From: Candidatus Nanoarchaeia archaeon
GTDB taxonomy: Archaea > Nanobdellota > Nanobdellia > Woesearchaeales > JACPBV01
DNA length: 64,000 nt
NCBI GenBank assembly: GCA_028279655.1
Contig: JANQNH010000018.1
Location: 124,001 to 188,000, forward strand
Direction of reading: 5' to 3'
A program made the position numbers and the translations under genes. The notes below the pieces were generated by a model. That model was not told the origin of the DNA. It searched no databases and saw only the letters and a list, made by a program, of their open reading frames with translations. Below are positions 41,931 through 50,893 of this stretch, piece after piece (position 1 is the stretch's first letter; every line of letters starts with the position of its first letter).

Positions 41931-42317
41931 TTAAATTAGTTCTAGGGTTCTTCCATCTTTGACTCTTCTATAAAAACATCCACTATAGTATTCATCTGTT
42001 GAATCTTTTACATGGCATGCTCCTCCTTTCTCTTTTTCAACTAGATAGAGCAAGGAGTTCTGTTCGCAGTTTATTCTTATGTCTCTTACTATGAGTCTGT
42101 TCTTGCTTTCTTCTCCTTTTGTCCATAACTTATCCCTGCTCCTGCTCCAGTATGTCGCATATCCTGTCTCAAGTGTTGTTTCAAATGCTTGCCTATTTGC
42201 AAAGGAAAGTATCAAAACCTCTTTGCTTGAGTAGTCTTGTGTAACTACAGGGATTAACGTTCTTCCATCTACCCCAAAGTCAAGCATCAGGTCAAGGGTT
42301 TTTGTTATTTCTTTCAT
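41931..42317 (-). CDS. hisI: Phosphoribosyl-AMP cyclohydrolase
   Basis: 128 residues with the HisI blocks: VVTQDYSSKEVLILSFANRQAFE, the YWSRSRDKLWTKGEESKN segment, and the zinc-binding DIRINCEQNSLLYLVE followed by GGACHVKDS. Third step of histidine synthesis. It lies 4 bp after hisG on the same strand. Normal length; not fused to HisE, which is not seen in this window. Confidence 0.93.
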   Translation of the reverse strand: MKEITKTLDLMLDFGVDGRTLIPVVTQDYSSKEVLILSFANRQAFETTLETGYATYWSRSRDKLWTKGEESKNRLIVRDIRINCEQNSLLYLVEKEKGGACHVKDSTDEYYSGCFYRRVKDGRTLELI

Positions 42318-42321
42318 TTTC

Positions 42322-43308
42322 CTAACCTATTACTTGCTGAGGAGAATATCTTATGATATTGCTTGCACCGTAAACTTTTAGCTCTTTGGATATCTTCGGC
42401 CATTCTCCTTTTGGAACTAAGATGCTTAGTTGACTGAATCTAGCTCCTTTGTTTAGTGTGGGCTCATCAGAGAAGAGGTTTTGTCTTTCTAGGTAACTCA
42501 GCATCCAAGATAGATTATTATTCTCTATATTGAAGACTACATAGTCTTTTTTCTTTGCTTCTACAACTCCTAGAAGTTGGGCAGCGATTTCGTCTGCTTT
42601 TTCTCTTTTCCACCTATCTTGTAGAGATTTTTCACTTCCGTATAATCCTGCTTCTGATCTTGCTACCTCTTCCAATTCTCTTAGCCCATATTCCTTCAAT
42701 GTTCCTCCTGTCTGGGTATTGTCGAAGACAAGATTTGCACCTTTTCTAATGTACCCTTCTGTTACTCCATCACTCATTATTATCTTTACTTTGTCGTTGT
42801 CTCCAACCCTTGTTCCTCTTAGCTGTTTCATCGGTGCTCTTTCTGCATACCTCTGTTTATATGCTGCTGTTGTAGCCAGTGCCCTTGCTGGAGTATTTAC
42901 ATACTCTGAGAAGCAAACGATTTCTGAGTCTGCATTTTCTTCAACAAAATCCTCTAGGTTCTCGCTTTCACACGATTGAGGTACTGCAAATACTAATCTT
43001 GTATTTCCATAGCCTAAGTCGCACATTGTTATAAAGCTACCATTCCCATTTTCTTCAGATATCCAATCCTTGCCAACTATTGCGAGGTCTGCCATACCTA
43101 AAATAAGTTCGTTGGGTGCACTTTGAGGTCTGGATAGCATTACCTCTATATCTGGGTCGTTTCTTATTGCTAATCTTTTATCGCTCTCCTTTCCAGGTTC
43201 ATAGCCCACTATATCATATCCTGCCTGCTTTAGCAAAGCGTTTGTGTCTCCTCTACCTTGGGTATTTAGACTTCCTTTTGGTAAAAGTAATCTTATTTTC
43301 TTATTCAT
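42322..43308 (-). CDS. hisG: ATP phosphoribosyltransferase
   Basis: 328 residues. First step of histidine synthesis (ATP plus PRPP). The catalytic domain begins IRLLLPKGSLNTQGRGDT, with GMADLAIVGKDWI, and the PRPP-binding block is near DNTQTGGTLKEYGL. The C-terminal part from about 240 could be the regulatory domain of long-form HisG. At 328 it is longer than usual (about 290), with an insert about RVGDNDKVKI-TEGYIRKGA. A GGGGAG site precedes the ATG. Only hisG and hisI are together here. Confidence 0.88.
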   Translation of the reverse strand: MNKKIRLLLPKGSLNTQGRGDTNALLKQAGYDIVGYEPGKESDKRLAIRNDPDIEVMLSRPQSAPNELILGMADLAIVGKDWISEENGNGSFITMCDLGYGNTRLVFAVPQSCESENLEDFVEENADSEIVCFSEYVNTPARALATTAAYKQRYAERAPMKQLRGTRVGDNDKVKIIMSDGVTEGYIRKGANLVFDNTQTGGTLKEYGLRELEEVARSEAGLYGSEKSLQDRWKREKADEIAAQLLGVVEAKKKDYVVFNIENNNLSWMLSYLERQNLFSDEPTLNKGARFSQLSILVPKGEWPKISKELKVYGASNIIRYSPQQVIG

Positions 43309-43594
43309 TTTTTCTCCCCTAGCTATCTTATATAGCTCTCGCTAGGTTTGAGCTTTTTTTTAGTCTTATTCTGGTACGATGTCTTTTAGAATCCGGTTTG
43401 GGTTTGTAGAGTAGTCTGGAGACTACCCGTGAAACTTATTTTTATAAATATATCTAGAAAAAACTGATTTACCGACGATGAATACAACCACTCGCAGTTT
43501 TCATGGTTGTTGGGAATGCATATCCATTTATATAGCTTTCGATTTTGTTTTCTGAGGTTTTTTGGGTTTGGTGTTAAGGGAATGCTGCCATAAT

Positions 43595-43670
43595 TTGGCA
43601 AGTGGTCTCTGAAATGCAAAAATTTTGGCAGTTAAAGCCCCCTAAGTGCGTTGCACTAGCCACTTGCCAA
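43595..43670. repeat. Inverted repeat in the 527-bp gap 43309-43835
   Basis: TTGGCAAGTGG (43595-43605) and CCACTTGCCAA (43660-43670) are perfect 11-bp arms around 54 bases that include GTGC-GTT-GCAC. The rest of the gap has further small hairpins: AGCTAT/ATAGCT (43321-43337) near the hisG start and GTAGTCT-GG-AGACTAC (43411-43426). I see no gene there. The end is the promoter of the LAGLIDADG-like gene. Confidence 0.55.
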
Positions 43671-43835
43671 CCACGCGTAAGGTATTTAAATAACAAAACC
43701 CTATATTTTTTATTATGAATTTAAATTCCTTTTATTTCGAATCACTTAACTTACGTTTAATTATTAAATAATGATTTTTGTTTCCACTAAAAATCAATTA
43801 TATATTTTTACTGAGTGACCAATTGGTGATTTAAA

Positions 43836-45041
43836 ATGGAATTTAATCCATTAAAAAATAAAATTTTGCAGTTTTTAAATAATCCTTATTCTGTTCAGTA
43901 TTCGAAAAGAGTGGAAAAATCATTAAAATACGCTTTGGAAAGGAACTTAATAGATGAATATGATATTGAGTATAGGACACTTAGAAATTATTTTACTAAA
44001 GGAATAGAAATACCTCTTTGGGTCGTTGAAGCTGCTTGTAGAATCAACTTAAAAGATGTACATATTCCAGCAGAATTTCAGTATCTTTGGTTTTGTTTGC
44101 ATGCTACTATCCTAACTAGAAAACAACCTAGTGGAAGAGTGTTTAGAACACGGGTTAATTTTTCACCGTGTTATATCGAATTGGATGATGGGATTAGGAA
44201 ATTATTAAGCGAAGCATCTAAGTCGCTAAATCTTCCAATTTACGAATTTGTTAGATTAGGTGGAATTAATAAAACAGACAGTAATAAATCAATTTCTTTA
44301 CTATTGTTGCTAAAGATATGTCAAATTCTTAGGATTGATATCTGGAATCTGTTAACAGGATGCGAACTTTTTGGAAAAACCAAAAAAACAGGGAAGATTA
44401 CTATTCTATCTAGTATATTGGATGCAGATTTAATGGTCCTATTGATATGGTTAAGAACAGAAGGGCATATAGAATTAGGAAGCACACATATAGAGATTAA
44501 CCAAAAAGACAATATTAAAAGTCTTAAAACACTTAGGAAAATAATAGTTGAAAAATTCAATATCAAAAACAGTAAGCCATTATTTTTGGTTGGAAAAAGA
44601 GGGGAAGATAGATTAATTATTTCTTCTAGCCCTTTAAAACAATTATTATGCCTAAAATATAACTTTCCATTAGGTTATAAAAGCGGTTCTTTGCAACCTT
44701 TGGATTTAGGGGGGTTTTCACATGAAGATTACAAGAAAATGATGGCTACTTTTATTCAGACTGAGGGCTGTTTATCTTATACTTATACTAGAAATAAGAA
44801 AAAAAGACTACCTCGGTTTGAATTTATAGTTAAGGACCGCTCTTTGGCTGTTGACTGTTTATTTACTCTAAGAAAATTAGGGTTCTACCCTTCCTTTTCG
44901 GAGAAACAAAACATATTTAAAGTAGGTTTGTATAACTCTAAACAAGTTATAGATTTAGTTCATCAAACAAGGAAATACGTTTTTGATGAAAAAAAGATTG
45001 ATTATTTGAGGGAGGTATGTACAAGTGGGATTGGATTATGA
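43836..45041 (+). CDS. LAGLIDADG-like protein with N-terminal HTH-like region
   Basis: 401 residues. The N-terminal 190 contain two HTH-like stretches (YRTLRNYFTKGIEIPLWVVEAACRINL and SISLLLLLKICQILRIDIWNLL). The C-terminal half has two degenerate LAGLIDADG helices: DADLMVLLIWLRTEGHIE near 201 and KMMATFIQTEGCLSY near 305, each followed by a typical half-domain. The catalytic acidic residue is Glu in both. It could be a homing endonuclease or a derived DNA-binding regulator. GGTGAT lies before the ATG. It overlaps gatE by 17 bp on the same strand. Confidence 0.7.
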   Translation: MEFNPLKNKILQFLNNPYSVQYSKRVEKSLKYALERNLIDEYDIEYRTLRNYFTKGIEIPLWVVEAACRINLKDVHIPAEFQYLWFCLHATILTRKQPSGRVFRTRVNFSPCYIELDDGIRKLLSEASKSLNLPIYEFVRLGGINKTDSNKSISLLLLLKICQILRIDIWNLLTGCELFGKTKKTGKITILSSILDADLMVLLIWLRTEGHIELGSTHIEINQKDNIKSLKTLRKIIVEKFNIKNSKPLFLVGKRGEDRLIISSSPLKQLLCLKYNFPLGYKSGSLQPLDLGGFSHEDYKKMMATFIQTEGCLSYTYTRNKKKRLPRFEFIVKDRSLAVDCLFTLRKLGFYPSFSEKQNIFKVGLYNSKQVIDLVHQTRKYVFDEKKIDYLREVCTSGIGL

Positions 45042-46449
45042 GAAGTTAGGATTCCGTTGTGGAATCGAGTGTCACCAACAATTAGAAGGAAAGAAGCTAT
45101 TCTGTGATTGTCCTACGTTGAACTCTTCAGAAGAACCTGATATTAAGGTAGTAAGGAGGCTTCGTGCAGTTGCTGGAGAAACCGGCAAGGTGGATGTTGC
45201 TGCTAAGCATGAGATGAAGAAAAGAAAGAAGTTTATCTATGTCTCTAACACGGTTGATAATTGCCTGGTGGAGTATGACGAAGAGCCCCCACACCCTATA
45301 AATCAAAGCGCGTTGGATGTTGCCCTTCAGGTTGCCATATTGCTGAATGCTAAGATCATCGATGAGATACAGGTTATGAGGAAGACAGTTGTGGATGGAT
45401 CTAATACTTCTGGATTTCAGAGGACTGCTTTGGTTGCTACTGATGGTTATATAGATACCTCTTTGGGCAAGGTTAGGATTGCGAACATCTGTCTTGAGGA
45501 GGAATCTGCGCAGAAGATAAAGGAGACAGAGGATTCTATTACATATAAGCTTGATAGGCTAGGGATCCCTCTCGTTGAGATAGGGACAGAAGCTGACATA
45601 AAGAGTGCAGAGCATGCTAAGGAAGTAGCTGCTTATCTTGGGATGGTACTCAGATCGACAGGCGGGTGTAAGAGAGGTATTGGGACAATCAGGCAGGATG
45701 TTAATATAAGCATAAAGGGGCACCCCAGGGTTGAGATAAAGGGGTTCCAGGATATTAAATCAATAGTAAAAACAATAGATAATGAGATTGAGAGGCAGCT
45801 TAAAGAGAAAAAGGGAGAGCCACATGTAAGGAAAGCGAATCCTGATTTTACTACCACTTTTATGAGGCCTATGCCTGGTGCAGCCAGGATGTATCCAGAG
45901 ACAGACGTTGTTCCAGTAAAGATAAAAAAAGATAGGCTGGATAAGCTCTCTTCTGTTGAGTTGATATCTGACAAGACTGAAAAACTCGTTGAAGATCATT
46001 CTATTACAGAGGATCTGGCTAATGGTCTAGCCAAGATCGGTAAACTGGAGGTATTTGAAGGGTTTGTTAAAAGGTTCAAGAATATAAAGCCTGCTTTTAT
46101 TGCCTCTACTCTTGTAAGTACTGTTAAGGAGATCGGCCGTAAATATGAGGTTGATGTGGATAAGCTTACAGACAAGCAGTTTGAGGAGATTTTTTCTTAT
46201 CTTGATGATGCGAAGATCAGCAAGGACGTTGTTATTGATGTTCTGATCGATTATGCTAAAGGGGAGTTTAGCCTGGATAAGTATGCTTCTGCTTCTGACA
46301 AGGATATTGAGAGCGAGATAAAAAAAATAGTTGAAGGCAAGCCTGGACTTAGGGTGGGAGCGTACATGGGCATGGTCATGGCTAAGTTTAAGGGCAAGGT
46401 TGATGGTAAGATTGCTATGGATATCCTGAAGAAGTATGTTAAGGACTAA
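45025..46449 (+). CDS. gatE: Glu-tRNA(Gln) amidotransferase subunit E, GAD-less
   Basis: 474 residues, starting with GTG eight bases after GGAGGT. Amidotransferase/kinase of the archaeal GatDE complex: LGFRCGIECHQQLEGKKLFCDC, the VDGSNTSGFQRTALVATDG block, SAEHAKEVAAYLG, RGIGTIRQDVNISIKGHPRVEIKG and RPMPGAARMYPETD, then the tail domain (YqeY-like, about 330-474). GatE is usually about 620 residues because an AspRS-like GAD domain is inserted. Here it is missing: IDNEIERQL runs straight into VRKANPDFTTTFMRPMPG. Confidence 0.93.
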   Translation: MGLDYEKLGFRCGIECHQQLEGKKLFCDCPTLNSSEEPDIKVVRRLRAVAGETGKVDVAAKHEMKKRKKFIYVSNTVDNCLVEYDEEPPHPINQSALDVALQVAILLNAKIIDEIQVMRKTVVDGSNTSGFQRTALVATDGYIDTSLGKVRIANICLEEESAQKIKETEDSITYKLDRLGIPLVEIGTEADIKSAEHAKEVAAYLGMVLRSTGGCKRGIGTIRQDVNISIKGHPRVEIKGFQDIKSIVKTIDNEIERQLKEKKGEPHVRKANPDFTTTFMRPMPGAARMYPETDVVPVKIKKDRLDKLSSVELISDKTEKLVEDHSITEDLANGLAKIGKLEVFEGFVKRFKNIKPAFIASTLVSTVKEIGRKYEVDVDKLTDKQFEEIFSYLDDAKISKDVVIDVLIDYAKGEFSLDKYASASDKDIESEIKKIVEGKPGLRVGAYMGMVMAKFKGKVDGKIAMDILKKYVKD

Positions 46450-46534
46450 ACTGTGTTGAAATATGGATAATTAAAATAAGAATAAAGAAAAAAGCAGTTC
46501 TTGATTTGTCTTTTTATTGTTATCTCTCTCTTGG

Positions 46535-46714
46535 CTATCCATCTACAGGACTATATCTTTTTTGGCTTAGCTTTGCTTCAATCCTCTCTATCCTTCTCTG
46601 CTTCATGCACATCGGGTTACCGCAAGTGACCATCCTATCAAACTGCGCAGGGAAGTCAATCTCAAAAAACTCTTCCCCGCAGTACCTGCAGATCTTTGTC
46701 TTTTGCGGATTCAT
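46535..46714 (-). CDS. 59-residue zinc-ribbon protein of a mini-gene cluster
   Basis: Last gene of four. Starts MNPQKTKICRYCGEEFFE and carries CRYC and CGNPMC, so four cysteines for one zinc, then the helix MKQRRIERIEAKLSQKR. The start overlaps the stop of the preceding 32-codon gene by 4 bp (ATGA), indicating coupling. It looks like a small nucleic-acid-binding zinc protein, but no family is assigned. Confidence 0.7.
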   Translation of the reverse strand: MNPQKTKICRYCGEEFFEIDFPAQFDRMVTCGNPMCMKQRRIERIEAKLSQKRYSPVDG

Positions 46715-46809
46715 TTTTCTTCAAACTCCCCCATCCTGTCATTTAGGTCGTAGTATCTGTTGAAAAACTCCCCATAATCTTCCTCGGATGGATTTCTTCT
46801 GAATGCCAT
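46711..46809 (-). CDS. 32-residue acidic protein of a mini-gene cluster
   Basis: MAFRRNPSEEDYGEFFNRYY followed by a short acidic end (DLNDRMGEFEEK). GAGGTGA lies 6 bases before the ATG, an excellent ribosome site. It overlaps the zinc-ribbon gene by 4 bp. Too short to recognise; Tyr/Phe-rich with acidic residues. Confidence 0.6.
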   Translation of the reverse strand: MAFRRNPSEEDYGEFFNRYYDLNDRMGEFEEK

Positions 46810-46832
46810 TTTTGTTCACCTCATTCAATTAG

Positions 46833-46892
46833 TTAGCTGTTCCTTTCTGAGTCGCAGCAAATAAAAAACCATACTTCATCCTGTTCATCCAT
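46833..46892 (-). CDS. Possible 19-residue protein of the mini-gene cluster
   Basis: MDEQDEVWFFICCDSERNS. An in-frame GTG nine bases earlier (46901) would overlap the previous stop as GTGA. No separate ribosome site is clear, but GGGTGA precedes it. The CC and FF pairs are notable. Least certain member of the cluster. Confidence 0.4.
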   Translation of the reverse strand: MDEQDEVWFFICCDSERNS

Positions 46893-46897
46893 TGTGA

Positions 46898-47017
46898 TCA
46901 CCCGATCTCTGCAAGATCCAATGATGTTGGCTCCAGCCTCTTGTCAACCATCTCCCCATATTCTCCATAGATGTTCTCGTCCTCTTCTACTATGCCTGAT
47001 CTGCTTCTCATTATCAT
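46898..47017 (-). CDS. 39-residue protein, first of a mini-gene cluster
   Basis: MIMRSRSGIVEEDENIYGEY leads into an acidic part (GEMVDKRLEPTSLDLAEIG). GGAGGGG (47024-47030 on this strand) is well placed for the first ATG; a second in-frame ATG lies six bases on. It is transcribed away from the PhoU/AbrB gene across a long inverted repeat. No known family. Confidence 0.6.
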   Translation of the reverse strand: MIMRSRSGIVEEDENIYGEYGEMVDKRLEPTSLDLAEIG

Positions 47018-47059
47018 CTTTATCCCCTCCACTTAATGATATAATATGTATTGTTGGTT

Positions 47060-47113
47060 AAATATATATACTTTTTTCATATATTACTTATATTTCCTAA
47101 AAAGTATATATTT
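47060..47113. promoter_or_regulatory. Long inverted repeat in the divergent promoter region
   Basis: AAATATATATACTTTTT (47060-47076) and AAAAAGTATATATTT (47099-47113) are inverted, with 22 bases between. It lies between the mini-gene cluster and the AbrB/PhoU gene and may be an operator for both, for example for the AbrB-like product itself. AT-rich, so some symmetry may be chance. Confidence 0.5.
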
Positions 47114-47192
47114 ACTTAATTTGTATATGTAAAGATATAATAACCAAAACATTTAAATAATAAATATGCCTAAGACCTCTTTAGGGGGTAGG

Positions 47193-48107
47193 ATGAAAAG
47201 GAAGATATACAAGCTGGGCAAATCTACGCTAGTGGTGTCACTGCCTGCAAAGTGGATCAAGAGGTATAATATTGAGCCTAATCATGAGCTGCATGTTCTT
47301 GAGAATGATAAGAGCATCACTTTTTCCACAGACAGCCATTCATCGGATAGTGAGGTGGAGATAGATATCACTGATCTGAACGAGGATCTGATAAAATTCT
47401 ATATAATGGGTGCTTATGTCAAGGGTTATGACCGCATCAAGATACTTTTTGAGAAGCAGGAGAATATGCTTTGTGCACAGGAAACCATCAATTCTCTTAT
47501 CGGTCTTGCTATAATAGAGCAAGGGACGAAGTATTGTGTTGCAGGAGAGGTTTCAGGGACTACAGACAAGCAGTTTGATAATATATTAAGAAGAACTTTC
47601 TTATTAATAATGTCAATAGCAGAGGACTGCCTGGATGCGATGGAGAAAAGGGATAAGGAGGCATTGAAGGGAATCAGCTTGAGGGACCATGATGTGGATA
47701 AGTTTACAAATTTCTGCCTGAGGATCCTGAATAAAGGAGGATATAAGGAGTATGATAAGACAGCAATCATGTATGACCTGATACAGGAGCTGGAAGAGCT
47801 GTGTGATAATTACGAGGGAATGGCTGAAGACCTGCTTAAGGTAGATTCCTTCAAGATGAGGAAAGAGCTGAAAAACATATTTAAGGAGTCTAACGATCTG
47901 ATAAGGGTTTTCTATGAGCTGTTCTATGATTTTAAGAAAGCAAGGATGATGGATTTTCATTCCAGGAGAGGTAAGATCATCGCTGGTATCAACAATCTTG
48001 GGAATGTAAAACCTTATGAGAGGACTATGCTATATCATCTCAGGAAGGTTAACGATGACCTTCTTGAGTTGTTTAAGCTGAAGATCACATCTCATTTCTC
48101 TTCTTAG
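47193..48107 (+). CDS. AbrB-PhoU family regulator
   Basis: 304 residues from ATG at 47193 after a GGGGGT; a further in-frame ATG at 47166 follows the TATA box and cannot be excluded. Residues 1-45 are a SpoVT/AbrB DNA-binding domain (KRKIYKLGKSTLVVSLPAKWIKRYNI). The rest has two PhoU-like helical repeats (LRRTFLLIMSIAEDCLDAME; LRDHDVDKFTNFCLRIL; ELEELCDNYEGMAEDLL). Archaeal proteins of this type are linked to phosphate control. Here it faces the mini-gene cluster, which it may regulate. No phosphate transporter is nearby. Confidence 0.85.
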   Translation: MKRKIYKLGKSTLVVSLPAKWIKRYNIEPNHELHVLENDKSITFSTDSHSSDSEVEIDITDLNEDLIKFYIMGAYVKGYDRIKILFEKQENMLCAQETINSLIGLAIIEQGTKYCVAGEVSGTTDKQFDNILRRTFLLIMSIAEDCLDAMEKRDKEALKGISLRDHDVDKFTNFCLRILNKGGYKEYDKTAIMYDLIQELEELCDNYEGMAEDLLKVDSFKMRKELKNIFKESNDLIRVFYELFYDFKKARMMDFHSRRGKIIAGINNLGNVKPYERTMLYHLRKVNDDLLELFKLKITSHFSS

Positions 48108-48198
48108 TTTCTCTCTATAACTTACACAAAATTTATAAAGGGTTCTAGAACCCAGTTTCTTGGAGTAATCATAAATTATTAGACAGGAGGTTAATAAA

Positions 48199-50814
48199 AT
48201 GGCAACAAAATGGGTTTATAGTTTTGATGAAGGAAAAAAGGAGATGAAGGATATACTTGGGGGGAAAGGAGCTAATCTTGCTGAAATGACAAATATCGGG
48301 ATTCCTGTTCCTCCGGGATTTACCTGCACTGCAGAAGCATGTGCTGAGTATTATAAGCTTGATAAGAAATACCCTGAAGGTATGTGGGACCAGGTTGAGA
48401 AGAAATTGGAGGAGCTGGAGAAGAAGATGGGCATGAAACTCGGGGACAATGAGAATCCTTTGCTTGTTTCTGTTAGATCAGGAGCAGCTGTTTCCATGCC
48501 AGGTATGATGGATACTGTGCTTAATCTTGGATTGAATGATAATTCTGTTTTGGGTTTAGTTAAGAAGACAGGGGATGAGAAGTTTGCCTTTGACGCATAC
48601 AGGAGATTTATCAACATGTTCGGGGATGTTGTTATGGGAGTTGACCATAAGTATTTTGAGGAAGTCCTGGACACTGCAAAGTCAACAAAAGGAGTAGAGC
48701 TTGACATCGATCTGGATGCAGAGGACTGGAAGAAGGTCTGTGAGGGTTATAAGGAAGTGATTAAGAATCATACAGGCAAATTGTTTCCAGAGGATCCTAA
48801 GGAGCAGCTGAGGATGGCTATAGATGCTGTTTTTGGCAGCTGGAACATAAAGAGGGCTGTTGCCTATAGAAGGATACATCATATTACTGGTCTTCTAGGT
48901 ACTGCAGTAAATGTCCAGAGCATGGCATTTGGCAATATGGGGGAGACATCTGGAACTGGAGTACTTTTTACTAGGAATCCGAGTACTGGGGAGAATAAAC
49001 TTTATGGAGAGTACCTTATGAATGCCCAGGGGGAGGATATCGTTGCTGGTATAAGGACCCCTAATCACATTGATGAGCTTAAGAAGGCTATGCCTAAGAT
49101 ATATGATGAGCTCGTATCTATATATAAGAAAGTGGAGAAGCATTATAAGGATATGCAGGATATGGAGTTTACCATACAGGAAGGCAAGCTGTTCATACTG
49201 CAGACAAGGAATGGAAAGAGAACAGCTGTGTCTGCTTTAAGGATAGCGGTTGAGATGGAGGAAGAAGGGCTGTTGAGCAAGAAAGAGGCTTTACTAAAGA
49301 TAGATGCTGCACAGCTTGATCAATTGCTTCATAAGAGATTAGACCCTATTGCCAAGGAGAAGGCAGAGGTTCTGGCAAAGGGGCTGCCTGCTTCACCAGG
49401 AGCTGCTGTAGGAAAGGTTGTCTTTACAGCAGATAGGGCTCATGAGTTGGCTGAAAAGGGCGAGAAGGTTATCCTGACAAGGACAGAGACAAGCCCTGAA
49501 GATATAGAAGGTATGAATGCTGCACAGGGCATACTTACTTCCAGAGGAGGGATGACAAGCCATGCTGCTGTTGTTGCAAGAGGTATGGGCAAGCCATGCG
49601 TTGCAGGATGCTCAGATGCTGCTATCGATGAAGATAGTTGTGTATGTAAGATCGGAGATATTGAGCTAAAGGAGATGGATCCAATCACACTGGATGGTGC
49701 AACAGGCGAGGTTATAAAAGGAGAGGTTCCTGTTGTTGATCCTGAGCTTAGCGGTAATTTTGCTAAACTAATGAAATGGACTGATGAATTCAGGAAGCTG
49801 GAGATCAAGACAAATGCAGATACGCCTCATGATGCTCAGGTTGCCAAGGATTTTGGCGCTGAGGGTATAGGTCTTTGCAGGACAGAGCACATGTTCTTTG
49901 AAGGAGAGAGGATCAAGGCTGTCAGGGAGATGATATTATCAGAGGAGCTTGAAGGCAGAAAGAAGGCTTTGGCAAAGATAGAGCCTATGCAGAAAGAGGA
50001 CTTTAAGGGCCTTTTCAAGGTCATGGACGGATTACCTGTTGTTATCAGGTTGTTGGATCCTCCATTGCATGAGTTCCTTCCTAAGGAGGATAAGGATATC
50101 CAGGCTATGGCTAAAGAGATGAGTATTGATGAGAAGAAGATCAGGGAAATCATATCCAGCCTGCATGAGTTCAATCCGATGTTGGGATTCAGGGGATGCA
50201 GGTTAGGGGTCAAGTACCCTGAGATAAGTGAGATGCAGGCCAAAGCAATATTGAATGCTGCTATAGAATGCAAGCAGGAAGGGGTTAAAGCAGTACCCTG
50301 GATAGAGGTTCCTTTAGTAGGTAATGTTAAGGAGTATATCACCATAAAGGAGATTGTTGATAAGGTGGCTGAAGAGCTAAAGGTTGTTAGAGGAAAGGAT
50401 TATTGGATGGGGACCATGATAGAGGTTCCAAGAGCAGCTCTTACAGCAGATGAGATAGCTCCTGAATGCGATTTTATGTCTTTCGGTACAAATGACCTTA
50501 CGCAGATGACGTGCGGATTTTCCAGGGATGATTCTGGATCTTTCCTGAAGCCTTATGTGGAACAGGGTATTTATGACAGGGATCCGTTCCAGAGCATTGA
50601 CCAGACCGGTGTAGGGAAGATAATGCAGCTCTGTATTGAGAGCGCGAGAAAGGCTAATCCAAAGATCGAGATAGGGATATGCGGTGAGCATGGCGGTGAG
50701 CCTGAATCAGTGAAGTTCTGCCATAGGATAGGGCTTAACGACGTAAGCTGTTCCCCATTCCGGGTTCCTATTGCCAGGTTAGCTGCAGCACAGGCTGTTC
50801 TTGAGCAGGATTAA
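48199..50814 (+). CDS. ppdK: Pyruvate, phosphate dikinase
   Basis: 871 residues, full-length. Interconverts pyruvate, ATP and Pi with PEP, AMP and PPi; in anaerobic archaea it can run glycolysis or gluconeogenesis. N-terminal nucleotide-binding domain (LGGKGANLAEM, VSVRSGAAVSMPGMMDT), the swivelling phospho-His domain with GGMTSHAAVVARGMGKPCV (catalytic His), and the C-terminal PEP/pyruvate barrel with GLCRTEHMFF, GFRGCRLGVKYPEI, SFGTNDLTQMTCGFSRDD and the Cys in IGICGEHGG. AGGAGGT lies 7 bases before the ATG. Own promoter. Confidence 0.97.
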   Translation: MATKWVYSFDEGKKEMKDILGGKGANLAEMTNIGIPVPPGFTCTAEACAEYYKLDKKYPEGMWDQVEKKLEELEKKMGMKLGDNENPLLVSVRSGAAVSMPGMMDTVLNLGLNDNSVLGLVKKTGDEKFAFDAYRRFINMFGDVVMGVDHKYFEEVLDTAKSTKGVELDIDLDAEDWKKVCEGYKEVIKNHTGKLFPEDPKEQLRMAIDAVFGSWNIKRAVAYRRIHHITGLLGTAVNVQSMAFGNMGETSGTGVLFTRNPSTGENKLYGEYLMNAQGEDIVAGIRTPNHIDELKKAMPKIYDELVSIYKKVEKHYKDMQDMEFTIQEGKLFILQTRNGKRTAVSALRIAVEMEEEGLLSKKEALLKIDAAQLDQLLHKRLDPIAKEKAEVLAKGLPASPGAAVGKVVFTADRAHELAEKGEKVILTRTETSPEDIEGMNAAQGILTSRGGMTSHAAVVARGMGKPCVAGCSDAAIDEDSCVCKIGDIELKEMDPITLDGATGEVIKGEVPVVDPELSGNFAKLMKWTDEFRKLEIKTNADTPHDAQVAKDFGAEGIGLCRTEHMFFEGERIKAVREMILSEELEGRKKALAKIEPMQKEDFKGLFKVMDGLPVVIRLLDPPLHEFLPKEDKDIQAMAKEMSIDEKKIREIISSLHEFNPMLGFRGCRLGVKYPEISEMQAKAILNAAIECKQEGVKAVPWIEVPLVGNVKEYITIKEIVDKVAEELKVVRGKDYWMGTMIEVPRAALTADEIAPECDFMSFGTNDLTQMTCGFSRDDSGSFLKPYVEQGIYDRDPFQSIDQTGVGKIMQLCIESARKANPKIEIGICGEHGGEPESVKFCHRIGLNDVSCSPFRVPIARLAAAQAVLEQD

Positions 50815-50893
50815 TCTCTTTTTTCTTAATTTTTCTTAATTATTGTATCGACATATTTAAATATAAATATAAATCTCTCTTTTTTGTTGGGGG

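Noticed and set aside
46506-46763. 85-residue plus-strand ORF
   Set aside because: It is antisense to the zinc-ribbon mini-gene, which has a ribosome-coupled start and CxxC motifs; the plus-strand product has no family features.
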